Shown: positions 52,301-64,000 of the stretch, one piece after another
Layout of the letters: every line of letters starts with the position of its first letter
Numbering within the stretch: the stretch's first letter is position 1
Assembly: GCF_964204645.1 (NCBI RefSeq)
Contig: NC_134026.1
Coordinates: 5,022,001 to 5,086,000, forward strand
DNA from: Tubulanus polymorphus
Lineage: Eukaryota; Nemertea; Palaeonemertea; Tubulaniformes; Tubulanidae
DNA: 64,000 nucleotides
Reading direction: 5' to 3'
Notes under the pieces: model-generated
What the model saw: the letters and a program-made list of their open reading frames with translations, nothing else
The model's database searches: none
What the model was told of the DNA's origin: nothing
Made by a program: the position numbers and the translations under genes

Positions 52301-55300
52301 GGAAATCTTTCCTGAAAATCAAAATGGAATTTTGAATTTACGGTAACTGTGGGAACTATGGAATAAGAATCCATGGTTAAATGAAAGTATAAAGCCATGT
52401 TTGTTGTTTATTTTTTTTCTCCCTCCCAGACTGTGAGCGTAGGTGTTTCTTCACCCAGCTCATCTTGTTTGTATTTATACCATGAACTACTTAAATACAG
52501 CAGTTCATTCACACCAGTGAACCCTGCGCGCTAGTGTTGTTAGTTTCTGTGAACAGGACTTCACTTTAGTACTCCCGTTGAGCTGTTCTTTGCTACAACC
52601 GAGCTTTTTAGGATCTTGAAAAGAGATTTCTCTTTTGTGCGCGGGAAACTTCCATGTGAACGAACGAACGACTGAATGAGTTTTTATGTGACATTTGTAC
52701 TAGCGCGAATAAGTGACTAGCTCTCGTAGTCTGACTCTGCGTTCACAGATAGAGAGAGGTAGATCGTATATGAGTGCCAGTTGCATTAAAACTTTGCCGC
52801 TGTCTGTCAGTTTACTCCGAGACAAGTTCCGGCATTTATATTCTAAAAGCAAGAGTTAAGGCTGATGGATACAGAGTGGCCTAATATTCATGAGGAATGG
52901 ATCATAGATAAGCGATTTGATGGAAACAAACATTTAAGGTAAACAAAACAACTCAAAACAGTTCTGATAAAAATGCTAAATTGAACTTGATCTGATATTA
53001 CTTTGGTCGCTTTTTCGGTTTCAAAGTTCAGTGTAATCGGGACCCAAACATGATGTTTGGGTCCCGATTACACTGAACTTGTGGGTACTTCTTCCATGTG
53101 ACTACTAAGGACTCAAAAAGTCCATGCATTCACTGATAAATGAAAATCCATCCGAAATACGTGGATGGTGAATCTTATTCATTCTAAAAATGATTATCTC
53201 TAACATTTAATCTGTATTTTTAATTGAAATATTTGTACCATTGCTATTTTTGTTCCATATGGCAGACAGACGGAACACGCCGACTGTCAACAGCTGGTTT
53301 TAGATTTACACGTGCCATGCTCATGATTGTCGAATGTCTATGAGGTCAAATGTGAAAATATCTCGAATTTCCATTGAGATCTTGTTTCTATTCATTCAAA
53401 CATGGATTATTTTTTAAATAGCGGTTTGCGTCATTTGGTTTTTAGATCAAAACATTATGGTTATCGTCCTGGAAAAATTTTGAAAAATTTTGTTGCAAAA
53501 TTCCTGGCTAATTGGCTATTGGTTTAGTGGTAGTTAGGGATCACTTGAGTTTTTTTTTTTATAGATGTCATATCACAATAGCTAGGTGTGTATAAAAAAT
53601 ATGCTCGACCTGAAGCTGTCCGTCGTGTAGTACCGTTTCAATTAACCTGTTATATATTACAATTTCGATGTCACCTTCTAATTGATAAACCTAAAGGTGA
53701 AAATAAGGTGAAATACTCGAAAGCACACGCAGCATATCAACATACTTTAAACTCAATGTCCAGTCATGCAATTGTATGCATGTCCATCTGTTGTAAGTGC
53801 GCTCCTGCTGTCATATCATTATCTGTTCACAACACTATTTGTATTTACAGTTTTACTCTCATTAGACTGACATGTTGTAAGCGTGGATATATGTATTATA
53901 TAAGTGGAATAAAATTCGTGTGAGTTATTATTATTTGCGGTTGTAAGAAATGACAATGCACTTAGGAAAATATTCTATGAAATAATGATCTAGAATATTA
54001 GACTAAAGTGAACTTCAGGCTCTATTTACCAAATTTCTAGGCAGTTTATTCACATAATTACAGCTCACAATAACTGTTTTAACTCCATGGATCCAGCACT
54101 TCTACAGTATGAAAAACTCATGAATTGGGAATATATACCATATATTGGTATAAGCATGCTGGCGGTTAAAATGTCACAGTGAAGTTTCAATAGGTAGAGT
54201 AATTTTCAATAAAGTATAGAGACCTAGATGAGGTGCTTATTTCATTAAGAGAAGTTTTAGAGCTTATTAGGTTTACATCTTTTATCATAATTTTTCGTAC
54301 TATTTCATTTACTCGAGAATTTGCTATCGTTGAGTGGAATCATACGTATTGAATTTGTGCTGTATAATATATATATTTGTATCTGATGGATTGACGTCAG
54401 TATCTTTCAGATAGATATTTCCAGGAAATCTGCTCTCGACTAAATGCGACTGCGGATCAATAGTCATAGCTGCTGTTGATATTAGAAATAAATGTGTTAG
54501 GATTGCCGTAGAATGAAAAATTTCTCAATTTACTATTTATTCGGCATGTGTAACGCCATCTGACTTTTTTGCCCTATCAACATTGACATCCTGTGATTTT
54601 TCTAATCGCCGGAGACTATTGAAAATTGGACTTATGAGTATTGGTTCCATGCGTAGTATTATAGGACTCAGAATTCAATCTAACTTAAACAAATCTGACT
54701 GTATGGCCGTGCTCTTTTTATAGCTTTCGCTATTGATTTCAAATTCAGTTTTTGAAATTTTTGAATTTTCCTTACATAAAGCCCATTCATTTTTCTGCGA
54801 CTACCAACAACGAAAACCTTTTAGCTCACAGGTTTATATTTATGGTTTTATAATGTTTATTATGAGTATGTGATCGGTAGGTAACGTCACTTTAGTTCTG
54901 TGAAACTATGGATTTGTGGATTCTCTTCTGTGCAGGCTAACAATAGACCACCTAGGATCTCAGTCACAAAAGGGAATATAATGCAGAAAGGGGTAGTCTT
55001 AAGTGAAGTTCTTGTTTCGTAACCATCTTCGTTTCTTTATTCGCAGTAACTGGAGACCATCATTTTCAGGATAATGACCACCTGTATGAGTTTTGCCGGG
55101 AATTTACGCAAAAACGAAGTTTAGCTGGACTATTGTTGCAAAATCGAGGCATATCTGAAACTCGTATGATGAATTCACTGGCGAGTCACCCAACCAATTC
55201 GACTACGGTGAAATCTCGTCGTTATTCTGTTGGTAAGTGTTTGTACGATCATTTCATAGTTAATCTTTCGCAATCTTCAAACTATTCAACCATTCTTAGA

Positions 55301-58094
55301 TCAGTAGTAATTCTTAAAGTAATGAACCTAGTTCTGAAGATCATTGAAATTGCGGAGAAAGTGAACATCATGGGTCAGATTCTACTAATTATTTTTACAA
55401 ATTCTTTATTGATGTTTTCAGGAAAATATATAATCTAAAACTTCATTGTACTTTAAATTGTACTACATTTTGAGCCAGGGCTGTAAAAGAACTCATGCAT
55501 AAATGTGCATAGAATGAAATTTCAATTACAAGCATGTATGGTACACGTCACATGCTCTTGAAAATTAAGTTTCAGGTGTGATTGTGCATTTGTTTTGAAA
55601 TAGTCCCGAATAACTATTTTTCATCGCATGCCCAGACATGAGACAACCTTCGATATTGAACACACAAGATGACGTGCATTCATTTCAAATCAATCCCTTT
55701 TCATATTGATTATAAAAATGAAACATGTTTATTCTATTACGTTTTATCACGAGCATACTGCATGGGCGATCAATCTATGATTTTATTATGCACTTGTAGT
55801 TCATGGGTTCTGAAAAGTGTTTATGTTTTGTACGTGAGGCCTATATGTTGAACTCACCATTGCTACACGTGCTGAATGTTGTTCGTCCTTTCCGTGAACT
55901 GCATGCAGGGGATGTTTTGTAATAAATTACTTTCTTATTTCCCTTCCAACTTTGTTTTGCCCACTTTGGTTGAATAAATGCTCCACTTTTATCCATATTT
56001 TCACAAATTTTACAAGTCTACAAATAAAAAGATTGCCGAAGAGTTTATCTGGAAATTATTGAATATATGATATTCTGTATAATATATGATATTTATTCGC
56101 CATGTAAATAATTTGTTAAGAATAGATTTGTCTTAAATTTAGGAAATAAGACATATTCAGCCATGCATTTAGAATGTCCTGACAACCTAGACTACCGTCT
56201 GTTTGGTGGAATTGGTCAATGACCTGGCCAGTCATGAAAACATTGCAAAAGGTGGAAATTCCCCACTGTCCATATGTCTATATTTTGGTGCCGTTATTCC
56301 TGAGAATAACTCGTAAAATTAACATGCCAGTCAAGAGTAGATAATGTTCAGGACTGGGATAAGTTTAAGACTTTAAGATAGAAGGGTTTAATGTGATGGA
56401 TTTGAAACTAGAAAATCATTGCCATTCAATTACAGAAAGTGCCGCGAGCAGTTCGAGTCAGGCAAGCATCGAGCGAGAATCATCGGACGCGATCTCGGAA
56501 GATGAAATATCGTTGGAAACCGTCCGTCAGAAAAATGCTGGAAAAACACCGAAGCCAAGTATATATCATTTTACTTTCTTGTTCGAAAGTTTCTGATGAT
56601 GAAAATTTCTTTTGAGGCATGAGCCATATTCTAAAAAGTGTAATTGGCTTAAATTCCGGAGCAAAAGATGAACTGCTCACATTTTTTGCTATGGTTCCAG
56701 CACAATTATTGAATTATAGATTATTTCAACAAACCTTATAATGTGATATTTTGGTATTGAATTTTATGGTTTTGAGTTGCAAACATTTGTTCAGGAGGAC
56801 CATTCCAATTGGAAAAATTGATAATTTTGCTCGATCTATTTTCAGTCATATATCGCAGCGTGTCTGTCGAAGAACTAGAAGAACCAAACAGTCCTTATGT
56901 AAAAAAGAATATCCTTGTGAGTACTTCAAACGCGGTTTGATGTTGACTTTGGTGTACTAGACTTCCCGCCCGAAAGCGACGTGAACTGTGTTACTACAAT
57001 GTATTTCATTAGCGTTGTATCAATAATAATTTGTTTCGTAATGATTGCGTTATTGATTTCCAAAATGCGGAGGGAATGAGGCACATTAGACCGTGTTAAT
57101 TATGTGATAATGTGTATTGCCGGCAAAAATGGCCTCATTATGTGTCATATGCTTTCAACGATTGAATAAATAATGATGCACTATTTATGTATTATAGATT
57201 CAAAGTGACGCTGTTGGTTATGGATTTGTCCTGCGTGGTTGCAATCCAGCGTATGTACAAACAATAGATCCAGCTGGCCCTGCAGCGGCTGCAGGATTAA
57301 AGGTGTGTTATAGTCGACCAATCAATGAATACATATTGTATTATATTTAGGAGTATGAAAAATCCCTGTGGTTCCTTCCTTGGTTCACTTACTCGTTCTG
57401 GTTCAAGTCCCTTTATTCACTAAACACATCGGAATCCCTAGTATCTCTATGTCAGCTTTGAGAATTGTTCACAGTAAACGATTTTTAGTTTAACATGAAA
57501 AATTCAATTTGTGTTGATATATAGAGAATCCAACACTAATAATGAGAAAGATGAAGTCTGAAAAGTTTCCTTTGAGCTGATGATTAATTGATTCTACGTT
57601 TCTACTTTAACTTAATATTCCTCTTCAGAGATACAATGGATGTTACTAATTAGGTTATTGTTGAAACGTTGAATCATCGAATTATTAGCTTAAAGGAACC
57701 TTTTTGGACTTCATTATCTATCGTTATATCAGTGTGGGAATCTCTATATATTTACACAAATTGAATTTTGATATAGTGTTTCATCATTGGTTATAAATTT
57801 GTGTCCTTTAAACTTTTAATCAAACCATTTACCTCACTTGAATTTCCTAGTGAAGGACACTTCCCCTGCAATTTACAGGTTCTTGTCATTGAACTGTATT
57901 GTTTGAAGTAAACGAAAAATTATGGGATTTGGTGAAAACCTTTGTATCATTTCTTTTAGGTGCGACATTTGATAGCAATGGTGAACGGAACAAATGTTCT
58001 AAGACTTGGACACCGGCAAGTTTCGGACATAATACTGCGAAATGACAGCGTAAACTTAGTGATTATGGTTCATTTTCGTGATGCTTCCATGTAG
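49306..58094 (+). CDS. DEPTOR: DEPTOR, DEP-domain mTOR-interacting protein
   Basis: Exons: 49306-49484, 49840-50024, 50459-50588, 50678-50856, 55047-55232, 56436-56558, 56846-56916, 57198-57302, 57960-58094; 430 codons plus stop (human 409), with all phases joining. DEPTOR binds and restrains mTORC1 and mTORC2. DEP domain 1 follows EQLRYNLKTSKI (HLRTYKCCFVGFETVDWLL, ENGIIHHVCDDHQYKDEYLFYRF); DEP domain 2 has NSFIGCEVVQWLI and DYDVIRHG. A Ser-rich linker precedes a C-terminal PDZ domain with DAVGYGFVLRG, IDPAGPAAAAGLK and NGTNVLRLGHRQVSD. The first intron uses a GC donor (AAG|GCAAGT). Intron 4 is about 4.2 kb and holds a perfect hairpin. The linker seen here lacks an SSGYFS match to the human degron; a missed exon between 55232 and 56436 is possible. 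Confidence 0.93.
50857..55046. other. Long DEPTOR intron 4
   Basis: About 4.2 kb without any exon that I can support. It holds the 57-bp hairpin at 53024-53080. ORFs in it, such as 53588-53923, show no family resemblance. Confidence 0.5.
53024..53080. repeat. Perfect 57-bp palindromic hairpin
   Basis: The left arm 53024-53051 (starts AAGTTCAGTGTAATCGGGAC) and the right arm 53053-53080 are exact reverse complements of 28 bases, with a single G between them. It lies in DEPTOR intron 4. Confidence 0.92.
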
Positions 58095-61000
58095 TCTCAT
58101 CGCTTGAAAAACTTTTTCAAATCCATTCCATGGCCTGAATATCGGATGAGAGTAAACCATAGACATCATCTATCTAGTCATTTTACGTATGACACGCAAT
58201 TGTAAATATCGACATTGACATCGGTAGCTCTCTGAGAAACTGGTAATAATGAGACATACCTCGACATCAGTTCAGAAATGGAACTTATTGTAAATACGAA
58301 TAGAATACTGACCAGCTCATGCGCACTTCGAAATATCGTCTGGCATCTCTTTCTTGTGTAATATGGTTAATCAATATTTTGTATTGTTTCAACGATTGAG
58401 ATTGACTGAATTTAAATGCGTACTGTCAAAGCAATATTAGGATATATCATATAGTAGCCGAGATTAAAGTTAATTTGAGACCAAACAGAATCAAAGAACA
58501 TACCAGAAAACGTGTACTGAACATTCAATGGTACAGCTGTATGTACATGTACATGTATTGTATGGATGTAAGGATTTCGTTAAAGAATGTGCCAAGCCGT
58601 ACACTTTAGTGAAGGAAGTAATGCTACTGAAATGTAGTTACAAATAAGGACGGATGAAAAAATGTAATCAATATACAGAGGAACCGCGTTGTTTGGATAT
58701 AGAAATTTATCGATGAATACAAACTAAGAATTTCATCCCATAATGGATAATTTTGATAATTTCAGGCCAGATATACCTATATAGATGGCTTTAACGAAAT
58801 TATTGTCTGGGCCTCTGAAGTTGGTAGTAACAAGGTTCCACTGTTATGTCCTTGCAATTGCACAGTGGCTTAGCAATACTCAAATTGATTGCACTAACTA
58901 AGTTACTTCAAAAGAGTGGCATTTAATGAATTTTTAATGAAAAATCCTTCCAAAATCTTGCAAAATGCAGTATACTTAACAAGCAAATAGGGGCTTAATA
59001 GCGATACTCTGAGTTGGTTAGTCGGTATTGCATTGGTCATCTATTTCGGGTGGAAATGATGGCTTCAATTTAAACTAAAGGTATTCAGGTATATTTACAT
59101 AATACGTACGTTATTTACATGGTAAAGAATTCATGGTGCTATGTTGTTAATATTATATTATTGTTACTATGCTTTTTATTCGACTGTGATTTTGATAAGA
59201 TTTACCTGTAGATCATGTAGAAGACTGTTTTAATATTTTTCCTCATGAGGTGGGTAAATTCCTTATCGTAAATATAGAATATGCGAGGACATTGATTTAT
59301 GAAGTACTCGACTGAGTAGATGGTACTTTTTGATGTTCTACAGGTGAAGCATAATCTTGAAGTGATGTGGCCTTGGCAGATGTGGAAGACAAAATTGATC
59401 ATTTATCATATATAGCAAGACTTCCTTCTGTTCAAAGCATAAATAACTTTGTGTGAAAACTACCAGAATTGGTAGAAACTGTTAAGGCCAATTTGTCTAG
59501 ATTTGTTGAATTATAGGTCATGACAATCCGGCATAAGAGGCTTTTAAATTTATGATGATCATATGATAATCATTTTAGGCATATGTCGGTAAATTTCTGG
59601 GGCTTTATATTAGTCATGGTGTGAAATCATTCTGTCACCTAGCTGTTGCAACTATCAGTGTTTAGTTTGTTTTCACTTCATGCACACACAAAATGAATAA
59701 CCTTTCAGTTAAGAAAAAAGAAACGTTATATGTATTTTATGTAAAAGCTATATATTTTATGGTAATTTGTTATATTTTGAGCCTATGAAAAATTTTAGAA
59801 TGTAAAACAATGGTTTTTAGGCCTCCTCTCCGGTGAAAATTATCAGGGCCTGGTGGATTGGAAAAAAAATTACTGTTTTAAGTGTATTTTTGTAAATCGT
59901 TTTTAAAACTAGGCTATGTCTCAACACTTTAAAAGAATTAGAAATCTAAAAAAATACTGATTGGGTTTTGTTTTTGAAAATGGCTGTAGTTGTCTTCAAT
60001 AATCAAACTTCATAAGCAAGTTTCAATCATTAATGCTTTCTCAAAACTATGCAAAATGCCTGCTTTCATCAAACACTTTATAATCTCTGGCAGGTATAGG
60101 AAAATCATGACCATTAATTATGTCATATCATAACATTTATTTTCATTGTTTATTAGTCGTATCGAATATTATTTTTGTTGGGATATTTGGGCATTCTTTG
60201 TGGGCATTGTTTATCCAGAAAGTTAATCAAGAAATAACTATCTACACCACTGCTGTAGTTTCAGGCTGGTGGTTGATGAAGAACGAACTTTTGCGCTAAA
60301 GATTGGTTTCTACCGCATTTTCAGCACACGCTGAACTTGTAACATAGGATGATACCTTGTAGTTTATTCGCGGGACGTATTGGCAGTTAGCCTACATTAG
60401 CATTGTAGGTCGAATATTCGAACACAACACTAAACGCAACCTAGACCTTCATTTACAATGCATTCCAGGAAATAAATTTAATATGTTACATTTTTTAGTG
60501 TGAGCAAGTTTCATGTGATGTTTGGCTACCAGTACTGGGTTTAGTGTTCTAGATGTCTGGGTTACTAGATTTAATTTTGAATGTCTGCCAACATTTTTAG
60601 TGTCGGTTGTTAGAAAACAGAAGTACATTAAAACGTCGTCATTGATCTAGATCTGAAATGGGGTTGAAATGTCGGGTTCCATGCCCGGACTCAAAAGATT
60701 TGGCAATTCTGTAACCATCACTGTATAATTTTCAATCACAGTCTGCCTTATTAGCGTAAATTAACTTGTATAATAGGACCCGTTAATTATTGCTGAATTT
60801 TAATCGGAGAACTGGGTGTATAAGCAGTTTCTCGTTTACAATTTTTGTATGAAATAAAGATAGGAAAATCTTCTGCAATCATGTACTGGTATCTTGTTCA
60901 ATTTCGTTCTCGATGTGAACTTTCAAATGAAGCAGCAATCAAAGGACCAATCTGTAAATAGTGGCATGGCACCTGATACCTATCAAAACTTGAATCCAGG

Positions 61001-62303
61001 GTTGGTTAGCAGTATTCAAAAGCTATTGTATGCTATTTTTTCGTTCCATTCAATAGACATACCGATTGATAACCTTTGAACTTGCCTCAAATACACAACC
61101 TATGCAGATAGACCTATCCTACCACCTCATGTAAAATTGATGCCACCCCCATATATTTACTATCTAGCCCCTGCCTCTTTCAGAGATGTGTTCATATATA
61201 CAACAGTAAATAGGCCTTTTCCAGGTTACTTTCAGTATACATCTACCTACCAGTATGTATTATTTTTGGATCCCAACACATTTTCCTCATTTCAATCGAT
61301 TCCTGTCTAAATTGAACCAGTATGATATATTTCGCCTAACAATGAAAATAAGAAACAAACCGTCCGTTGATTTAAAATTTATGAATTCTATTTTCATTAG
61401 TTAAATACAACATTTCCATGGAACTACGCTATTTTTAAAATGTCATCATACAGTTATTATAACATACTGCACCACAATTCTATATTGTACTACAATGTGA
61501 CACATAACTGAAATTAAAGCCAAATCATTGAAATGAAGGATTTCTCGCACAAAAAAAACAGGATGCTGAGTAGATATAGCTTTTAAATTAGTGGAACAAT
61601 ATAAGCCCATACCATTGGATAGTTTATCACTATCGCGAAATAATTCTAACAATTTTCAAATATTTTGTCATATAATCAGAGATAGATTTTTGAGGCTGCT
61701 TTGACTAGCAAGATTTTTGGCCCCACATTTGACTTGCACCATTGTGAAAAATAATTAGTAATACTTAACAATTTTGCAGTGAAAAGCCTGACTATCACAG
61801 CACCTAAACCGGCCTGTTGTAAGTATCTAACTACAGCTAAATATAAATTCACAGAATGATCTAATATGGGTATTGATGGGAGATCTTCCGTCCTTCCTTG
61901 CCATACCTTTCTAGTTTGCACCAACGAGAACCTTTCTTCAAAAATCATGCTCGAAGACATACATTTAAAGGTCAGCTTTAAATTGAAATTCAATGGAGAA
62001 AATCATAAAACACTTCAATAAAGATTTTTGCCATGAACGAGTTGTCGCGCAGTACAACAAATATTTTTTCAATCTATTTCGCAATCGTTGAATTGATTCA
62101 AATAAATTGAATGACTCATTCGGTTACGTGTCTAGAATAATACTGAATTCAACAATCTTAAGTACACAAATAAATCGACAGTTATTTTTAGAATAATAAT
62201 AATAGAACATTGATAAATCACAATAGTAAATAATCATCTCGTACATTCAATAGCATATCAGCCCTACAAGAAATTCGAAATTTTGGCCCCATTCAATTAT
62301 TCA

Positions 62304-62315
62304 CCCCCCCCCCCC
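62304..62315. repeat. Poly-C run
   Basis: Twelve consecutive C. Confidence 0.9.
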
Positions 62316-62572
62316 AAACTAAGCAAGGACCAAGTTGGGGTGAGTTGAGTTTATTTCGATGATTTTGAACTCTAGGCCACACAGTTCTAAGTGATTTTCG
62401 ATTCATCAAAATCAATTATTATTGATTAATGTACAGCTGGCCAGCATTTTTCAAGCAGTGATTAAAGCCCTATTTTTTGAAACCCATCTCAACTTAATCA
62501 CTAGGATAAAATCCTTTAGAGAATTTCTCCCTGTAATAACCGGGATAGTCTTATCGCAAGCCCACCCCTGTC

Positions 62573-62643
62573 AGATTATTTTGGACTGTATTTAACAACC
62601 CAGACCACTCCAGTCATAGATTATTTTGGACTGTATTCAACAA
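62573..62643. repeat. 26-bp direct repeat
   Basis: AGATTATTTTGGACTGTATT and six more bases occur at 62573-62598 and 62618-62643 with one difference. Confidence 0.85.
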
Positions 62644-63549
62644 TATCCAAGTTTAACTTCATATCGTATTGCCAGCCTAAGGTCAGAAAAAATATGTCTC
62701 AATTGAAGAATGGATCCGACTTGAACCGAGTCTACTGTTAATTAATCGGATTTGCGAACGCGTCGTGCTAAAAATGAGATCAACGGAAGCAATAAACATA
62801 AAGAGTATTTGTGAATTTTAACGCCTTTGATCGTTGTGTAAGAATTGAAAAGTACTCAATATCGTTGACTAATCATAGATCGATTAATTGAATAAACAGC
62901 AAATCACACATGTGTATTTGTAGAATAAGAAGAAATGTTCAAATCAACACAAAAATGTTGAAAATATATAAAGCCAAGTAAAAAATCGTAAATACAAATG
63001 GAAACGTAGCAAAGCCAAATAACACAAATGTAGACACGGGTGAAAAATGTTTCATATGAACAATATGGCATTAAAACATTCTTTACTACCTTCCACTACT
63101 ACTAAAAGAGTCTTCATTAATTATTCTTAAGTTTATACTAAAAAACTTTTTGATACATCTTGACATTTATTCTTTCTTCATTTCAGCAACCCAAATTAAA
63201 GACATACCACTTAGCAAATGAACATTACAATTTTTCTGGTGGTCGACACTCGAGCCAAATACCTAACAAAAACCCGATTCAACTCTTATCTTTGATTTGT
63301 AATTTCAGTCCGCAGAGTTTTACAAAATGTTTAAAACAATGGTAAATAAGTACGGCCGTCCAGCATAGTGCTCTCGCGGCGGCAATCTCAATGGATGGAT
63401 TGTCACATTTACTATGATTGCGACACAACAAATCATTATTTAGAAGATAATAATTTTCCTAACGTTAACGAGTGATGAACTTAAAAGATAATTTCTGTCC
63501 CAAAATAGTCTTATCAGTGAGTGTGATGATGTACAGGGAGTCGGAGCGC

Positions 63550-64000
63550 TTATGTTTTTGGTTGTTGCGGGACTTTCTTTTTCTTGGTTCCATTCATCTG
63601 GAAATGCGGTCCGTACGGGTTCGGTTTCTCCAAGGAAAATACGTGTATGTTGAACTTTTCGCTCAGCTGATAAACCTGAAACAAACGATACGATGAATTG
63701 AGCATTTTCGGCCAAGCGCCGACGCGAAAGATTTAAAAATATCCAGAACATCATCGAAAGATAATTTCGATCAAGATGTACGACGTACAGCGTTCTTACA
63801 GTTTCAAACTACTACTTACCACCGTCACTCCGTAATGAACGTGCGCCATAGTAACAAATATTGCGTAACCCAACAAAGCGTGAAGTTCATATACAGCTAA
63901 AGGAGTGAAAATGACCAGTGGTACCATGATAACGAGTGGCACCAGTATCCAGTGAAACAATATACTACGTGTATTACTCATCTGATTGACGATCAAATAA
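63550..64000 (-). CDS. EPT1: Ethanolaminephosphotransferase 1 homologue (SELENOI/EPT1), C-terminal two exons
   Basis: Exons 64000-63820 (continues past the window) and 63675-63550 on the minus strand, joined in phase 0. EPT1 transfers phosphoethanolamine from CDP-ethanolamine to diacylglycerol in the membrane of the endoplasmic reticulum or Golgi. The visible part matches the last helices and tail: IVNQMSNTR, FHWILVPLVIM, FVTMAHVHYGVTV, YQLSEKFNIHVFSLEKPN, then a short basic tail NGTKKKKVPQQPKT and TAA. The vertebrate protein has a selenocysteine soon after the corresponding KPN; here KPNPYGPHF follows with no in-frame TGA. The catalytic CDP-alcohol phosphotransferase motif lies outside the window, so a choline/ethanolamine relative is a weaker alternative. 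Confidence 0.85.

Larger units (their letters stand above)
58095..63549. other. Long region between the converging 3' ends of DEPTOR and EPT1
   Basis: 5.4 kb in which I recognise no gene. The left end is the DEPTOR 3' UTR and the right end the 3' UTR of the EPT1 homologue. It holds a 12-base C run (62304-62315) and a 26-bp direct repeat (62573 and 62618). ORFs here are short, and none has a family signature. Confidence 0.5.

Noticed and set aside
53024-53080. miRNA precursor at the perfect hairpin
   Set aside because: A one-base spacer and a fully paired stem do not fit an animal pre-miRNA.
53588-53923. 111-codon plus-strand ORF in DEPTOR intron 4
   Set aside because: Cys-rich by composition only; no conserved pattern, and it lies within an intron.
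61676-61993. 105-codon minus-strand ORF
   Set aside because: No recognisable domain, and the sequence looks like low-complexity intergenic or repeat DNA.

Overview
The window is nuclear DNA of a bilaterian animal. Its genes are split by spliceosomal introns with GT-AG ends, are spaced kilobases apart, and encode animal families: Orai, rhodopsin-type GPCRs, a cholinesterase-like adhesion protein, LACTB, NAGLU, DSCC1, DEPTOR and an ethanolamine phosphotransferase. DEPTOR, and a secreted protein of CAP, EGF-like and ShK-like modules, together suggest a marine invertebrate, perhaps a lophotrochozoan. The species cannot be read from the sequence. All gene calls rest on translating exons by eye and matching splice phases, not on searches.

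Layout. 1-303 (-): first coding exon of an Orai calcium channel. 2411-5454 (+): CAP/EGF/ShK secreted protein with a duplicated acidic tail. 6441-7481 (-): rhodopsin-type GPCR. 8267-9202 (+): FMRFamide-receptor-like GPCR, with a decayed tandem copy at 10166-11068. 11646-13902 (-): catalytically dead cholinesterase-like membrane protein. 14881-16395 (+): two-exon GPCR. 19357-19926 (+): Tctex-type dynein light chain. 24710-29067 (-): LACTB in six exons. 30014-34473 (+): lysosomal alpha-N-acetylglucosaminidase in at least 19 exons, followed by an orphan copy of one of its exons at 35113-35268. 36319-42635 (+): BEL/Pao LTR retrotransposon with LTRs that match base for base by eye, a 5-bp target duplication and a broken integrase. 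42762-44101 (+): EndoU endoribonuclease whose promoter lies just beside the 3' LTR. 44407-48738 (-): DSCC1 in 11 exons. 49306-58094 (+): DEPTOR in nine exons, head to head with DSCC1. 63550-64000 (-): 3' end of an ethanolamine phosphotransferase 1 (SELENOI/EPT1) homologue.

The genes do not form one pathway. Neighbourhood matters in three places: the GPCR tandem duplication; the DSCC1-DEPTOR pair, which shares a 567-bp intergenic region and which I recall in the same arrangement on human chromosome 8; and the retrotransposon inserted about 80 bp upstream of the EndoU TATA box. Repeats include a long foldback element, a 154-bp-period array inside DSCC1, two possible tRNA-derived SINE heads, a perfect 57-bp hairpin in a DEPTOR intron and a long TA microsatellite. 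I did not find a convincing wholly new system. The most unusual items are the young but integrase-defective retroelement, the conserved head-to-head gene pair, the exon duplications and the perfect hairpins.
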